64,000 nucleotides of DNA. Origin: Timema cristinae (taxonomy: Eukaryota > Arthropoda > Insecta > Phasmatodea > Timematidae). The DNA lies in assembly GCA_039000515.1 (NCBI GenBank), contig JBCFYV010000024.1:16706452-16770451 (forward strand). Reading direction: 5' to 3'. Shown piece by piece: positions 34,831 to 45,545 of the stretch. The notes under the pieces were generated by a model, which was not told the DNA's origin, did not search any database, and was given only the letters and a program-made list of their open reading frames with translations. The translations under genes were made by a program, and so were the position numbers. Position 1 is the stretch's first letter; each line of letters begins with the position of its first letter.

Positions 34831-36240
34831 TGAGGAGGAAATTTTATATTATATGTGCCCTCATTTAAATGTAGGAAGAGTAAAGAAGCCATTTATGGAG
34901 AAAAAATAAACACTCAGTACATAAGTATGCTTGACAACCTCGCCAGAAAGCAAATTAGACAAACTAGGTGATATACTTGGCGGTATTGTTTGAGTGTTGG
35001 CTATGGAGGTGAGGAGTCTCTGTTGTGGGCTTATAAAACGTTATTTAGTTAAAATGATCACCACAATCCCCCGTAGTCGATCACGTCAGCTCGATGCACA
35101 AATGTCTTATGCGAAATGATGTTTAGAAACTATTAACCCTGAGATGCGCGTCAAGATATTTTAAAAACCCTACCTCGTTAAGGCAAAAATCAAATATCTA
35201 ATGATTAATAGCCAACCCACCCTTAATTGTAAATACATCTAAAAAGATAAAAGTAAATAAATAAAAACAAACTGCTGATTAAAAATGTAATCTTTATGTG
35301 TAGTAGTAAATATTTAATAATCTAGAAAATATTCAGTCGATCTTATTGAAATATTTAAAGTGCATGTTCATCAATAGCAAGTTATTAAGTCAAATATAAA
35401 AAAATCAAACACCTGTAGTTAATAAGTTTAGAAAATTTTATACATCTAATTTAATAAATTTTAAAAAAGCATTTAAAAGAAATAAAAAATAAAAGTTTTG
35501 AAATCAAAATACAATTAGAATAAGTTTTGTTGAGATTTTTTTTTTAAGTTTATATGATTGTACGTGTCTACTTGTCTACCTGTGACGTCACGGAAGTTCA
35601 TTAGAGGATTTCCTATGTTAATGAATTTGCAATTTATTCAGCGAGTTTTCAAGATAAAACGTTGAAATGGATAAATAAGTTCTTAAATAATTCTAAGAAT
35701 AATAATATAGCGTCGCAAAATTATTTATTTTTAACTTAAAGTAGTATTTGTAAACGTATTTTTATAAATCCTTTACAACTAAGGCTTAATCATGAACATG
35801 TCTTGTAGAAATCTTCCTGCCAGGATTTAGATTAAAAAAGGTCCGTGGAAGCATTGTGTCTATCTAGAAAAGAGAAAAACATGTGATTTTAAAAATCAAG
35901 TCAGAGGACGTGGGTAAAGTAAGTGTTATCAGCGGATAGACAATATGCTTCGCAGGATGAACTCGTTTTATTACCACTATTTCTATTTCGAACATTGGCG
36001 TCTAAGTATGATAGTGCTTAGACTGCTTAGGTGTGTCAAGTTAAGATAAAACTCGCTTCACAAAGTATCTTCAAAATCTTCAATAAGCAACGTTGTTAAA
36101 AAAATATTTTAATTTCAGCTTACTATATACTGATAATTTTTTTTAAAAAACTTTAATTATTGTGTTTGAAATTGATGTTTGGAAACTATGTTACATAATA
36201 GTATATAATGTTTGCTGTTTGTTTTTTTCTAAAATAAATC
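34831..36240. other. non-coding AT-rich stretch
   Basis: TGACGTCA occurs at 35,583-35,590. No gene, RNA or repeat was recognised. Confidence 0.5.
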
Positions 36241-36620
36241 AACTTAAGGGTAGTTTGGCCGTGACAAATTTTAGAAAAAACTCATATATTTCATAAATGG
36301 GTCTTTAAGATTTAGTTCAAAATGGGTATCTGGGAATGGTTTTCCATGATAAGCCAGATTTTGATTTTTACAAATATAAATATTTAATGTCAGTTTACAA
36401 ATGACTTTATTTTTACAAATAGACCCTATATATCATTTAAGATTAATTTACAAATAACTTTATTTTTAGAAATATAGATTATTTAAGGATAATTTATAAA
36501 TAACCTATTTTTTACAAATATATATCATTTAAGGTTAGCTTACAAATAACCCATTTTTGAAATTTTATTTCCAAGCTTTAACATACCTTACGATAAAGTT
36601 TGTATGATTGTGTTATACAA
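36241..36620 (+). repeat. degenerate 48-53-bp direct repeats
   Basis: TTTACAAATAACTTTATTTT with ATATATCATTTAAGGTTA recurs four times (36,394-36,550). The right-hand words (TTTTGAAATTTTATTTCC, then AATTTATTTTTT) resemble 56,155-56,235, so this may belong to an interspersed family. Confidence 0.5.
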
Positions 36621-36655
36621 TTTATTTTTTTAGTGCATTATAAGGTATTAACAGA

Positions 36656-36687
<32 letters not shown>

Positions 36688-37019
36688 TAGTAGTAATATT
36701 ATATCTAAAAGAATAGCTATTATTACTAAAATATTGATAAACACAATTATTTTAACAATCCAGGATTTAATCAAATAACAATTATGTAAATAATTAACCA
36801 AATATGTTTTAAAATTCCCCAATCATACTACTACTTGCTCATTCCATACATCTGGATACGTAGTTATTGTTACACGTTAATTAAATCCTCTTTGTGTTTT
36901 AGTTTGTAAAACTGTGCGTGGAATATCAAAGAAGAGATAAATCCAGTGTAAACAGTATGGATGAAATCCTCCAACAACTACACAAAGATAAAGAGAGAAC
37001 ATAAAAAGCTACAATATTA
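36621..37019. other. AT-rich stretch with (ATT)n
   Basis: (ATT)n at 36,657-36,687; otherwise unassigned. Confidence 0.5.
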
Positions 37020-37360
37020 AAACAGTACGCTAACATATAAATGGAAAGCGAACAACGGAAGTTGAATCTCTTCCGCCCGGGGTATAAAGCTCACCAGAAA
37101 AGTAATCTGGGATACACCTCCTGTGACGTCATACCACTAGGAAGGATGCTTATGAAGGTTAGTGTTCTATTTTCATCTCCCCCCTCCCCCTTTAGCTTAA
37201 CTCTAATAAGGTTCATGCTTTCGATACATTATTTTGATTCACGTATTTAAAATGTATTTCAGTCAGAAAACCTCTGATAGAATTAAACTATTTAGTTTTA
37301 AAATGTGCCTGGACAGAGATTCAAGTGCCACAAACCCATTTCGTGGTTGCATGGTCTATG
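37020..37360. other. unassigned stretch with TATA and CRE-like motifs
   Basis: GGGGTATAAAGCTCACC (37,079) lies 45 bp before TGACGTCA (37,124-37,131), as at 3,599. No downstream gene was identified. The sequence before 37,361 resembles a SINE head broken by the hAT-like insertion. Confidence 0.3.
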
Positions 37361-37893
37361 AAAGTGTTTCTCAGAGTTTTCCTGATAGAAGACCACCAAA
37401 TGGAAGATATGTGTATTGGGGAAGGGGGGGGGGGGCACCGGGGCCTTTTGAGATGGGGGATGATTGAAAGCTATGCATAAAAAATATTATTTATAGGTAA
37501 TTCCATTATGAGACTACAAATACAAGACAAAAATTAATTTACTATATTAAATGTTAAAAAAATATAACTCATTTATCCTTATTACACTGAATTAGTAAGG
37601 AATAGCTTTTAACTATTAATTTTATCATTATAAACCTTATAAATATTTCTACATAATCATTAAGAAATGTTGATTTAAAGTTGGTATAGACTTCCTTTTC
37701 CATTTGAATTTAGTTAGCCTAGAAAATAAATACAACACAGTAGAGAGATTTAATATTTAATATTTGCCTTTTTAAATTTTTGTAATCCTTATTAGATCCG
37801 TTCAACATTCTTTGATTAATTTTTATTACTAGACCTCCTGGGAGCCGGCAGACCACTTGATAGGCCACCGTGGACCACATTTTGAGAAACACT
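37361..37893. mobile_element. hAT-like non-autonomous element
   Basis: Ends AGTGTTTCTCAGAGTTTTCC and, inverted, AGTGTTTCTCAAAATGTGGT. It is flanked by near-identical 8-mers GGTCTATG and GGTCTAAG (7 of 8), the hAT target length. It contains a long G run near 37,426. No transposase is present. Confidence 0.65.
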
Positions 37894-38105
37894 GGTCTAA
37901 GGCATCACTCTCGCAATAGGCTGTATTTCCAAAGTAGGGTGGATCAGGTTCGAATCCCCCATCGAGTGTAATGAGACTTATTTCTTAAACGGTATCTTAC
38001 ATTCTTACATTTCCTCTGAATTCTACCGTCCTCCTCCCAACAATATTAAAGTAATTTATATCCACGCATATAACCATAATGGTTGGTGAGATGCATCGAA
38101 AAAAT
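37894..38105 (+). mobile_element. degenerate SINE-B-related element
   Basis: Head GGTCTAAGGCATCACTCTCG, B-box-like CAGGTTCGAATCCCCC, body with CCTCTGAATTCTACC, and a decayed tail (CGCATATAACCATAATGG). The hAT-like element appears to have inserted at its 5' end. Confidence 0.65.
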
Positions 38106-40124
38106 TACAATCTTCAATTACACAATGCATATTGCCAATCGGGGGTAAATTAATTTTGCAAGCATTTTTAATCACAGCCATCTATTTTCTTATCATATTA
38201 CCGCCACCCGGTTAAACCTAAACAAACCTGCTCATGGTAGAAAGGTTTGTCAGAAAGGTCTTTTTCTATATCAGAATTCTACTAAGTAATAGGATTTTGG
38301 TTAGAGAAAATACCTTTCAGATGTTCCTTTTTCTATGGGTATATGGTAAATGGAAGAAATTTCCTTAATTTTTTGCAGAAAATCTCCAATTATTTCGTGA
38401 TCGACATAGCCCAAGTTTTAAAGTTCATACTTCAGTCTCAAACACCAGAAACAAAATAATACAACAATTCCAGTCGTATTCACACAAGTATCGATTACAG
38501 TGTTTTGTGGATGAATGTGTCACTAAAAACGGGTCTATTGTAGACTAGATATGTTGATATTTAAAACTTATAATAAAATCCTGAACAAATACATCCCATT
38601 CTCATGGGATGGGATTCAATAAATGTAAATTTTACCGAAAAATGTTAATCCCTAACTGCCATTATTTGTTTGGATTTTATTTTCAGTATATCACCAATAT
38701 TATAATTCAAACTACATTAAAGCTGGTTTGAGTGTTTGCTAACAACTTTTACCCAACCCTCCCCTCGCGACTTCATCTTGGTTGCGCCCGCGGTAAAAAT
38801 TAACCGTGTGTGTTTGCGACCAATTTATATTTAATTAAATACCTCTTACTGTTCTAAAGAGGATGAATAATTGTATTTAAAAAAATTATACTATTTACTT
38901 TACAAAAACATTTAGTTTTTATCTTCCCCCCCCTCCCCATCTGACAGAATAAAGGTTTCAGATCAATGCCTAACCTAACCTAGCCTAGCCTACCAACATA
39001 CCTTCATACTAGTACTGAGACACGACCGAGTGAAAACTAAACGTCCTCTTAGTGACTTCCGGTTGCTATACTTGATGCTTTGACCTTCCAATGGGTGTGA
39101 ACACTTACAGTTTATTTTAGGCAAGGGCTAACGCCACCGATTTTTCAAAAGCGCAGCCAAAACGCCACCCCCCACTCGTTCCCCAATAAACTATTTGATG
39201 TATTTATGTGAAAGGCTTGAGGTGCCCTCAATACAGCACCCTCACCTACTTAGCAGGCCGCAAGTCTACACTTCGGACAATTTTCTAAAATAATTTCCTA
39301 CACAAAATCTACAGAGTTTTCTCTCTCTTTAGTTGTAGGTCATTAAGATGTAAAATAAAACTATTGAAATTATTTATTTCTAAGCAACCTTCTTATTTGG
39401 TGTTTATATCCATGTGGGGGATAATTTCTTGAAATCTTTAGTTTCAACGTTTTAGTTTATCTTGCATGAAATATTTTTTTTTAAGGTTTTCATACTAATG
39501 GGGTCCAATGTTTTGGGTTTGTGGTTATACCACTATCTTCAGGAACATAGAATGTATACCAATCATACACGTTCTATCGAAAACAGTCAACTAAAAGGGT
39601 AGAACATTTTCAAAACTAGTCTTATAACAACAATTTTACTTTCAAAATTGACTTTTGATGAGCCTCCTCGTGGTTTGATGTATCTAAGTCACGAATGAAC
39701 TAGGCCTATTTTATGTTAAAAACATACATATTAACACATATTGCACATCAAAGTGCCCGTCATAGCAACATACTAAGGTCACTCCATTAACAGTTCATTC
39801 GTGTTTTGTTTTTGTATGTATATGTGTGGTAGGTTACCTGAGTAAGTTGGATGGTAACTTATCATATCTGTAATGGACTGTGCCTAATGTACGGGTCTAG
39901 TCAGGAGATGCTTCCACAAGCCACACCCAACGTGTGAGGTAACGAGTCAACAGTTGTCAGAGGTCAGGTCAGAAAGAAACATATCCCTGGTCCCGCCCCT
40001 AACAACGAGGGGGATTGGGACCGTGATTAGTTTGTTTAATTAACACCAGCTCGGTGGTGCCCAGAGTTGGTGGAGGTGTGTACGTGAGAGGGCGTGCTTG
40101 AACCATCAGTGCTCTTAGGTTACT
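38106..40124. other. non-coding stretch
   Basis: About 2 kb without a recognisable gene. At 38,968-38,988 (CCTAA)2(CCTAG)2 resembles arthropod telomere units but is too short to mean much. Confidence 0.45.
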
Positions 40125-40440
40125 GATGATGTTGGAAGAAAACGACGCTGTTCAGTTGAGAATATATGAAAGACGAAGTTTGGGGGATGAACTAATATAA
40201 TCAGGGAAATCAGACGTATCTGAATCATACTCGAATAAATTGAAAAATAGCACCTAGATACGGGAATTGAACCTGGGAACTTTGTCTTAGCGTGCCATTG
40301 CTCTATCACTGAACTACCCAGGGATCATCCCGTGCTCAGGGTCATTCTTCACTCATAATTTAAGGCAGATTCTGTGATGGACGTGTGGATATCATCGGCT
40401 ACTAAGAGCTATCATTGATATCACAACAACCGGTGACTTG
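40125..40440 (-). mobile_element. SINE-D copy
   Basis: On the minus strand a leader (ATCACAGAATCTGCCTTAAA, TGAGTGAAGAATGACC) precedes a tRNA-like part (GGGTAGTTCAGTGATAGAGC, then CCCAGGTTCAATTCCCG). A body with GATTCAGATACGTCTGATTT and AAACTTCGTCTTTCATATAT follows. The leader and the tRNA-like part match 1-232. Confidence 0.75.
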
Positions 40441-40472
40441 GTTGTGGCTTTATACTGCCAATACAACAAATA

Positions 40473-40717
40473 TTATTATTATTATTATTATTATTAGCAC
40501 CACGTCTTACTACCCGTTTGGGTTATACGCACTTACGCTAATGTGTAATGTTAGGGTGATTGTGAGATGAAATGAAGGACCTACAGTTTAACGTGGAATC
40601 CGAACCACGGTGGAGGCATGGCACTCCCCACATTCACAAGATGTCTTGTCAGAGGTGAAGGAAGGGTTTGGTAATCAGATAAATTTGTGCCGGGACTGAG
40701 GATTGAACCCCGGCCGC
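40473..40717 (-). mobile_element. SINE-A, 5'-truncated, short subfamily
   Basis: Tail, body and B box are present, but the A box is missing. The target-site duplication TACAACAAATA is exact (40,462-40,472 and 40,718-40,728). Confidence 0.95.
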
Positions 40718-40728
40718 TACAACAAATA

Positions 40729-40845
40729 CATTATACGTTCCAAGCGAATCAAGATGGAAGAAAGCAACGCTACACAATTAGGTATAATATGAAAGGTGAA
40801 GTTTGGAGGATGAATGATGATTATTATTATTATTATTATTATTAC
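40729..40845 (-). mobile_element. SINE-D 3' body fragment with (ATT)n
   Basis: GGAAGAAAGCAACGCTACAC and GAAAGGTGAAGTTTGGAGGA match 40,134-40,190 of the neighbouring copy. (ATT)n at 40,818-40,844 follows. Confidence 0.6.
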
Positions 40846-41027
40846 AGAAATGAGCTATTGATGTATTAATAGTCATGTGTTCTAAATTATACATAGGACT
40901 ATTCATAAATAGTCCGGCATCTACCCTGATTTTGGTTGAAAGAACAATTTAGAAAATTCAAACATATTTCTTTGCATATAATATCGATAACATTTTACTA
41001 TTTGTGTTTTTGTATTTGAATTGATAA

Positions 41028-41115
41028 TATCTTTCAAAATTGACAGCTGTGGATAACATGACATGATAAATGAATATAGAATATATTAAAATTGCTTTAG
41101 TAACTCCATTAACTT
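41028..41115 (+). repeat. Rep-1, degenerate copy
   Basis: AAATTGACAGCTGTGGATAA and CATGACATGATAAATGAAT follow the family order; the second half is eroded. Confidence 0.5.
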
Positions 41116-41420
41116 CTAGATACTGTTCTTCCCAACAAAATCCATCTAAAGCTTTGTTGACATTGTGTCTGTCTCTTGTGTTAGAGGTCCTGGGTTTGAT
41201 CAAAACTACTACTGGTGAGAATGAGGTTGAGATTAAAATCCAGATCACATACCTGCCGATGCGGGTGAGACACTTAAAAGAGGAGTGGAATGAACTTACT
41301 AGAAAAGTCACGATGAAAAAAACTCACAGTTAATCTTTTTGTTTGTGTGTGAACTCACTCTAGGCCTAAAATTTTTTTCCCCCAGGGCTATAATAAATAG
41401 GTCCATCTATAGCTTAGCTA
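41116..41420. other. unassigned stretch
   Basis: A B-box-like AGGTCCTGGGTTTGATCAAA near 41,185 hints at an old tRNA-like insertion. Open frames on both strands at 40,958-41,333 overlap and are not supported. Confidence 0.35.
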
Positions 41421-41650
41421 ATGTGGAATTGCTTCTGTATTATGTGCTTAGGGATCAGGGTTCGATTACTGACACATACAGACAATTTATATTCGCTATA
41501 CTTGGGCTTCAAATTTCCCAGTGAGGATTTAACGATGGAAAACTTGAGTGTTGTGTATGTTCTAGAGATAATCTAGTTTGTGAGTTGTTATGATTTTTTT
41601 TATTTTATTTGGTGGGTGTTCTTAACATGATTTGATATAATTGAATGAAT
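41421..41650 (+). mobile_element. SINE-C, degenerate
   Basis: B-box-like CAGGGTTCGATTACTGACAC, then GGATTTAACGATGGAAAACT, TGTGTATGTTCTAGAG and TAGTTTGTGAGTTGTTATGA, in the order seen at 52,855-53,085. Confidence 0.6.
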
Positions 41651-42056
41651 ACACATGCTCAGCTTAACACAGCCTAAGCCAATTTCTAATATAGTTCCAA
41701 AACACATTCTTCACAAGAAATATTTATTAAGTTCAAAGAAAACTAGGGCAGTTGCTTGGTATTTTGTGGAATTATGCCAGGGTAGACGGAGTTAGTTTAA
41801 ACTGTACTTGTGAATTATTAACATCACTCACTAAGTAACTCATAGGTCAGGCATCAACAGAGAGAGAGATATATACATATAGTTCCCATGTGAGATATGT
41901 AGGGCAAGATCTAAGTAAGATTAGTTAAATGGACACCAAAGGGGCGAGAACATATCATAGCTTCATAGGTACAGTTTTAACAAGATCTACTTATTCGGAA
42001 ACAAACCCAGAGTCATGTTGCCATGCTAATGAACGTCACGTGCATCAAAATCTTAG
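41651..42056. other. unassigned stretch
   Basis: Nothing recognised. Confidence 0.5.
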
Positions 42057-42404
42057 GGCAGGGGCTCCCAAACTTTTTATACTGAAGAAACCCTTCTTTG
42101 CACACCAGAAAAAAACATTCTGAAGCCCTCATACATTTTTCTTACACTAAGTTTATGATTATCCATTCAATAACGACAGTTAAGGTATAGTTCACAAGAA
42201 TGAAAAATAGTTATAAAACAAACGGAAAACCTCAAATGTTCTGGCTGCGTCTTTGGTAAATGTCCTTTATACAGATTCGAAAAAATCGGCAATCCTAATT
42301 ACTGATGTTATTTTATACTGTATAAAACATATCAAGACTATTCTAAAATTCGTCATGATGGGGCCCAAGGGCTCCACGAAGTACATTTTGAAAAACGCTA
42401 TTGA
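42057..42404. mobile_element. hAT-like non-autonomous element
   Basis: Begins CAGGGGCTCCCAAACTTTTT and ends with CATTTTGAAAAACGCTATTG, the usual look of hAT/Charlie-type ends. An exact 8-bp duplication was not found. Related to the fragment at 34,712. Confidence 0.55.
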
Positions 42405-43310
42405 AGGGCCTTTTTAGTCAATAAAACGAACAGTAGCTAGTGCCGTTCAAGACGTGCTCCATTTTTAAACAACTCACCTCTAAAAATAACATTTGTCAGC
42501 CAACTTGTACATTCTAAGGAAACCTATTAAAAAAAGTAAAACATTTTGTGAAATGAACTTTGGAAAATGTGGAAATATATCCAAGCTAAAGTATGCATGC
42601 ATCTTTATGCATCCTTAGTTGATAATTGTTTTACTTATGCATGAGATACGTACGTACCTTTTTGAACTTAAACTTAGTATTCTTTTATAAATATTCACTT
42701 AGTAGGAAATTAACATCCTAATGAAAAGTTGATGCATGCAAACCTTTTTCTAATACAATTTATCGATAAAGGAAACACATAATGAGAACCGGTTTTAATA
42801 TTAATCTGTGAAGACGTACAATATTTAAATGCTTTTATAATTTTATGGAAATATTATATATATTTAATGAAAGTATCTCAACCAAGATAAAGATCAATAT
42901 AGAATAGTTGATATCCTGGCATGAATACACGTCAACAAAATTACACCGTGCTGAGAAAATACCCTTTTATTGGTCGGAAATGGGCTATTAGGTGTTGGGT
43001 TTTGAAATATAACATAATATTATCACTCTTGGCCAAATGGTAAAACTAATAGCTTATACTATCTCATATTTTTAAAATCACACAAAAAATATTAGAATTT
43101 TTTTATGCTTATTAAAGCTACCCCGACTTTTCCCTGTTATACAAAATTACCTGCATTTTTTAAATTCTTCTTATTTTCCATATGTTTATTAACCCTATTT
43201 AATCTAATTAGCGTTAAAAATATTTAAATACATCTTTAAACACCAGAGCGCAACTGGTGGTGGTAATAAGTAATACAACACAGGTGGACACATAACTGAC
43301 GTCATCTTAC
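42405..43310. other. non-coding AT-rich stretch, probably intron of the tensin-like gene
   Basis: Lies downstream of the 38-nt exon on the minus strand. I searched by eye for the next exon, which should supply the last C1 cysteine, and did not find it. Confidence 0.4.
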
Positions 43311-43348
43311 CTTGTTCTCGCACGCCTTGTGACAAACATACTTGCACA
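43311..43348 (-). CDS. tensin-like gene, 38-nt exon encoding second half of the C1 domain
   Basis: Small exon on the minus strand. It is preceded by a pyrimidine-rich acceptor (TTATTTTATTCTGTTTCAG) and followed by the donor GTAAGATGAC. The two leading bases TG complete the Val codon begun by the exon at 59,571-59,679. The remaining codons read CKYVCHKACENK and end exactly on a codon boundary. This supplies the fourth Cys, the second His (C-x4-H) and the next Cys (H-x2-C) of the C1 domain. The last ligand, expected about seven residues further on, must be in the next exon, which I could not find. Phase, spacing and orientation agree with the upstream exon although 16.2 kb separate them. A TGACGTCA palindrome lies in the donor-side intron (43,297-43,304). 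The phosphatase-like, SH2 and PTB exons expected of a tensin would lie at lower coordinates or outside the window. Confidence 0.85.
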
Positions 43349-43524
43349 CTGAAACAGAATAAAATAAGAGGAAATATTAGTAAGACATATTTATAAACGA
43401 GCTGGAGAAGATAAAATGTATAGCCCAGTTTTCAAAAGAAGGAACTTTTATAAAATAAAATCTTTTTGTGTTCAAAATTGATAACATTTTACTATATTAT
43501 TTTTATTGTTATATTTTATAACTA

Positions 43525-43601
43525 TCTATCTATCAAAAGTCACAGGTGCAGATAGCATGCTTGACGTATGAATGCGAAAAAGTATATCTTTAAACTTTCT
43601 A
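43525..43601 (+). repeat. Rep-1 copy, split by SINE-A
   Basis: AGTCACAGGTGCAGATAGCA and GCTTGACGTATGAATGCGAA match the family. After the SINE it continues at 43,852-43,905 with AAACTTTTCTAGCTGTCAG and CTTATGAAAACTGGACT. Confidence 0.65.
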
Positions 43602-43851
43602 ATATGCTGGCGGCCGGGGTTCGATCCTCGGTCCCGGGACAGATTTTCTGATTTCCAAACCCTTCCTACACCTCTGACAAGACATCTTGTGAATGTGTGG
43701 AATGCCAGGTCACACGTGGATGGATTCCAGTTAAACTAGAGGTCCTCCATTTATCTCACAATCACCTACCCTTACACATTAGCCTAGTGCGTTTATAACC
43801 CGACGGGTAGTAAGACGCGGTGCTAATGAATAACATAATAATAATAATAAT
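43602..43851 (+). mobile_element. SINE-A, 5'-truncated, with many one-base gaps
   Basis: Starts at GCTGGCGGCCGGGGTTCGAT. The target duplication is AAACTTTCTA / AAACTTTTCTA. Losses at CACACGTGGATGGATTCC, TTATCTCAC and CCCGACGGGT exceed those of other copies. Confidence 0.9.
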
Positions 43852-43994
43852 AAACTTTTCTAGCTGTCAGAAAGTTCTTATGAAAACTGGACTTGAGTAA
43901 ATTCAAATAATAGGGCTGGCAGAAAGGCATTTAGAGCGGATTTTAACACGTAAGAAACAGTTCCTTGAGGAAGCACTTAATTTAAAAATATGAC

Positions 43995-44215
43995 CTGTTT
44001 CAATGACCAATGGTCTAAGGCGTCACTCTAGTGTTAGAGTAGGGGGGAGATTGAAGTTTGAATCCCGGTTGTGTGAACTGAGGGTAGTTTCCCAAAATAA
44101 TTTTCCACTCTCCACACGCAAATGTCAGTACACCACCTCTGAATTCAACATTCTTGCTTCTAACCTATTAGCATAATCAGTGCATATGCATAATAACCTG
44201 AACATATAATGTGAT
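43995..44215 (+). mobile_element. degenerate SINE-B-related element
   Basis: Head CAATGGTCTAAGGCGTCACT, B-box-like GAAGTTTGAATCCCGG, body TTTTCCACTCTCCACACGCA, and a decayed tail (CATAATAACCTGAACATA). Confidence 0.7.
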
Positions 44216-44400
44216 GCGAAAAGATCCCGGGTTCGATTCCTGGTATGGCCGAAAAATATATCATTGGTGAAATGAAGGTTTCCCCTTTCACAGTGATGAA
44301 TTAACGGCCAGGGGATGGATGCTGTGTCTGTTCTAGATTTAAGTTAGTTTGTAAGTTTATAATCGCAATCAGTTCAGAAATTACACATTAAATACTCTAA

Positions 44401-44432
<32 letters not shown>

Positions 44433-44448
44433 TTAATAATAATAATAA
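44216..44448 (+). mobile_element. SINE-C, 5'-truncated, with (AAT)n
   Basis: Begins at the B box (CCCGGGTTCGATTCCTGG), then CGAAAAATATATCATTGGTG, GATGAATTAACGGCCAGG and TTCTAGATTTAAGTTAGTTT. (AAT)n at about 44,405-44,448. Confidence 0.75.
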
Positions 44449-45192
44449 ATAATTTTTGAAATTTTCTTGTCCAATACATTTTCATTTCAAACCACCAAGA
44501 TTTTTCAGTTATCTCACTCGACCTTTCAGGAAAGTAAGACTAGCGCATTGATAAGAGATACAAAGGTATAGAGAAAAGTATATCCCTTAACATTTACACT
44601 TAAAACTTCAATGACGCGGAAGAATACTTTGCTTGACCCATTTAGATTGAGTGGGCTGGAAGGGGTGAGAGACGGTCGGCGTTTGTTCTCACGGTGATGA
44701 CGTGTCAAGGGGGAAGAGGGGAGATGATTGAAGACCGGACAGATTGTACATAAAGGCGGGCGAGACGAAGGGATGTGTTGGCACGAGCTTGGGTAAAGAA
44801 GGGGAGTGGATAATAAGGAAAGAAGAGGAAAAGGAAGACCTTGCATACGATCCCAAGATACTCGGATTACTTTATAACATTATCCTTGTCGATCAGTCAA
44901 ACCCATGCAGGCATCTTCTTAATATATATTTTATAAATGGATGTTTCTTGAAGTACCCTCCGTTTACCCTGAAAGCTATAGGGGGTCTATGGCAACTTTT
45001 CCATTTTCTAGTAACTGGAAAACTACTGAAAAACCGTTCCATACCCACGCGCCTTGACAAGTGATGCCAAATTGCTGTCTCCTTTCAAAGTGACTACATG
45101 GGTTTGCGAGGTGGATGAATATAGTAGGCCCACTGATATTAGTTTAAAAACTGAATGGAAAAGCCCAAGCTATCGTGAACTACCTATAGCAA
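44449..45192. other. unassigned intronic stretch
   Basis: Open frames on both strands at 44,526-45,064 overlap and have no recognisable domain. Confidence 0.45.
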
Positions 45193-45545
45193 CCTTAAGG
45201 TGGGAGTGTAGGGTACGCGAGTTAAGGTGGGGTTGCAGGTAGTGCGATAAAAGGTGTTTTTTGCAGTTTTTATAGAAAAACTTTTATTGGACAACATAGA
45301 AACATTAGAATTTAATTTTCTTCACATGGTGATATCAACGGTCGAGGGTGTCCTGGAATTTAATGATAACTTTTTATTTAGATTTAAGAAGTTTTTCAGC
45401 TAATACTCATGACAGATATTCAAGAACTGTTGATATCACCATCTGAAGAAAATTACTTTCCATGTTTCTATTTTGTCCGATAAAAGTTTTGCTATAAGCA
45501 CTGTAAAAAGTACTGTCCCATGCTCGCATCCCCTACACCCCAATA
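45193..45545. mobile_element. fold-back element FB-1 with arms of about 135 bp
   Basis: The left arm (45,211-45,355) and the inverted right arm (45,415-45,543) align over most of their length: GTGTAGGGTACGCGAG / GTGTAGGGGATGCGAG, AAAACTTTTATTGGACAACA / AAAACTTTTATCGGACAAAA, CATGGTGATATCAACGGT / GATGGTGATATCAACAGT. The loop is about 60 bp. No coding capacity. Confidence 0.8.

Noticed and set aside
38968..38990. Interstitial telomere repeat (CCTAA)n
   Set aside because: Only two CCTAA and two CCTAG units, too few to distinguish from chance.
44526..45064. Overlapping open frames on both strands as a gene
   Set aside because: Antiparallel frames of similar length without domains, inside the intron of the tensin-like gene.
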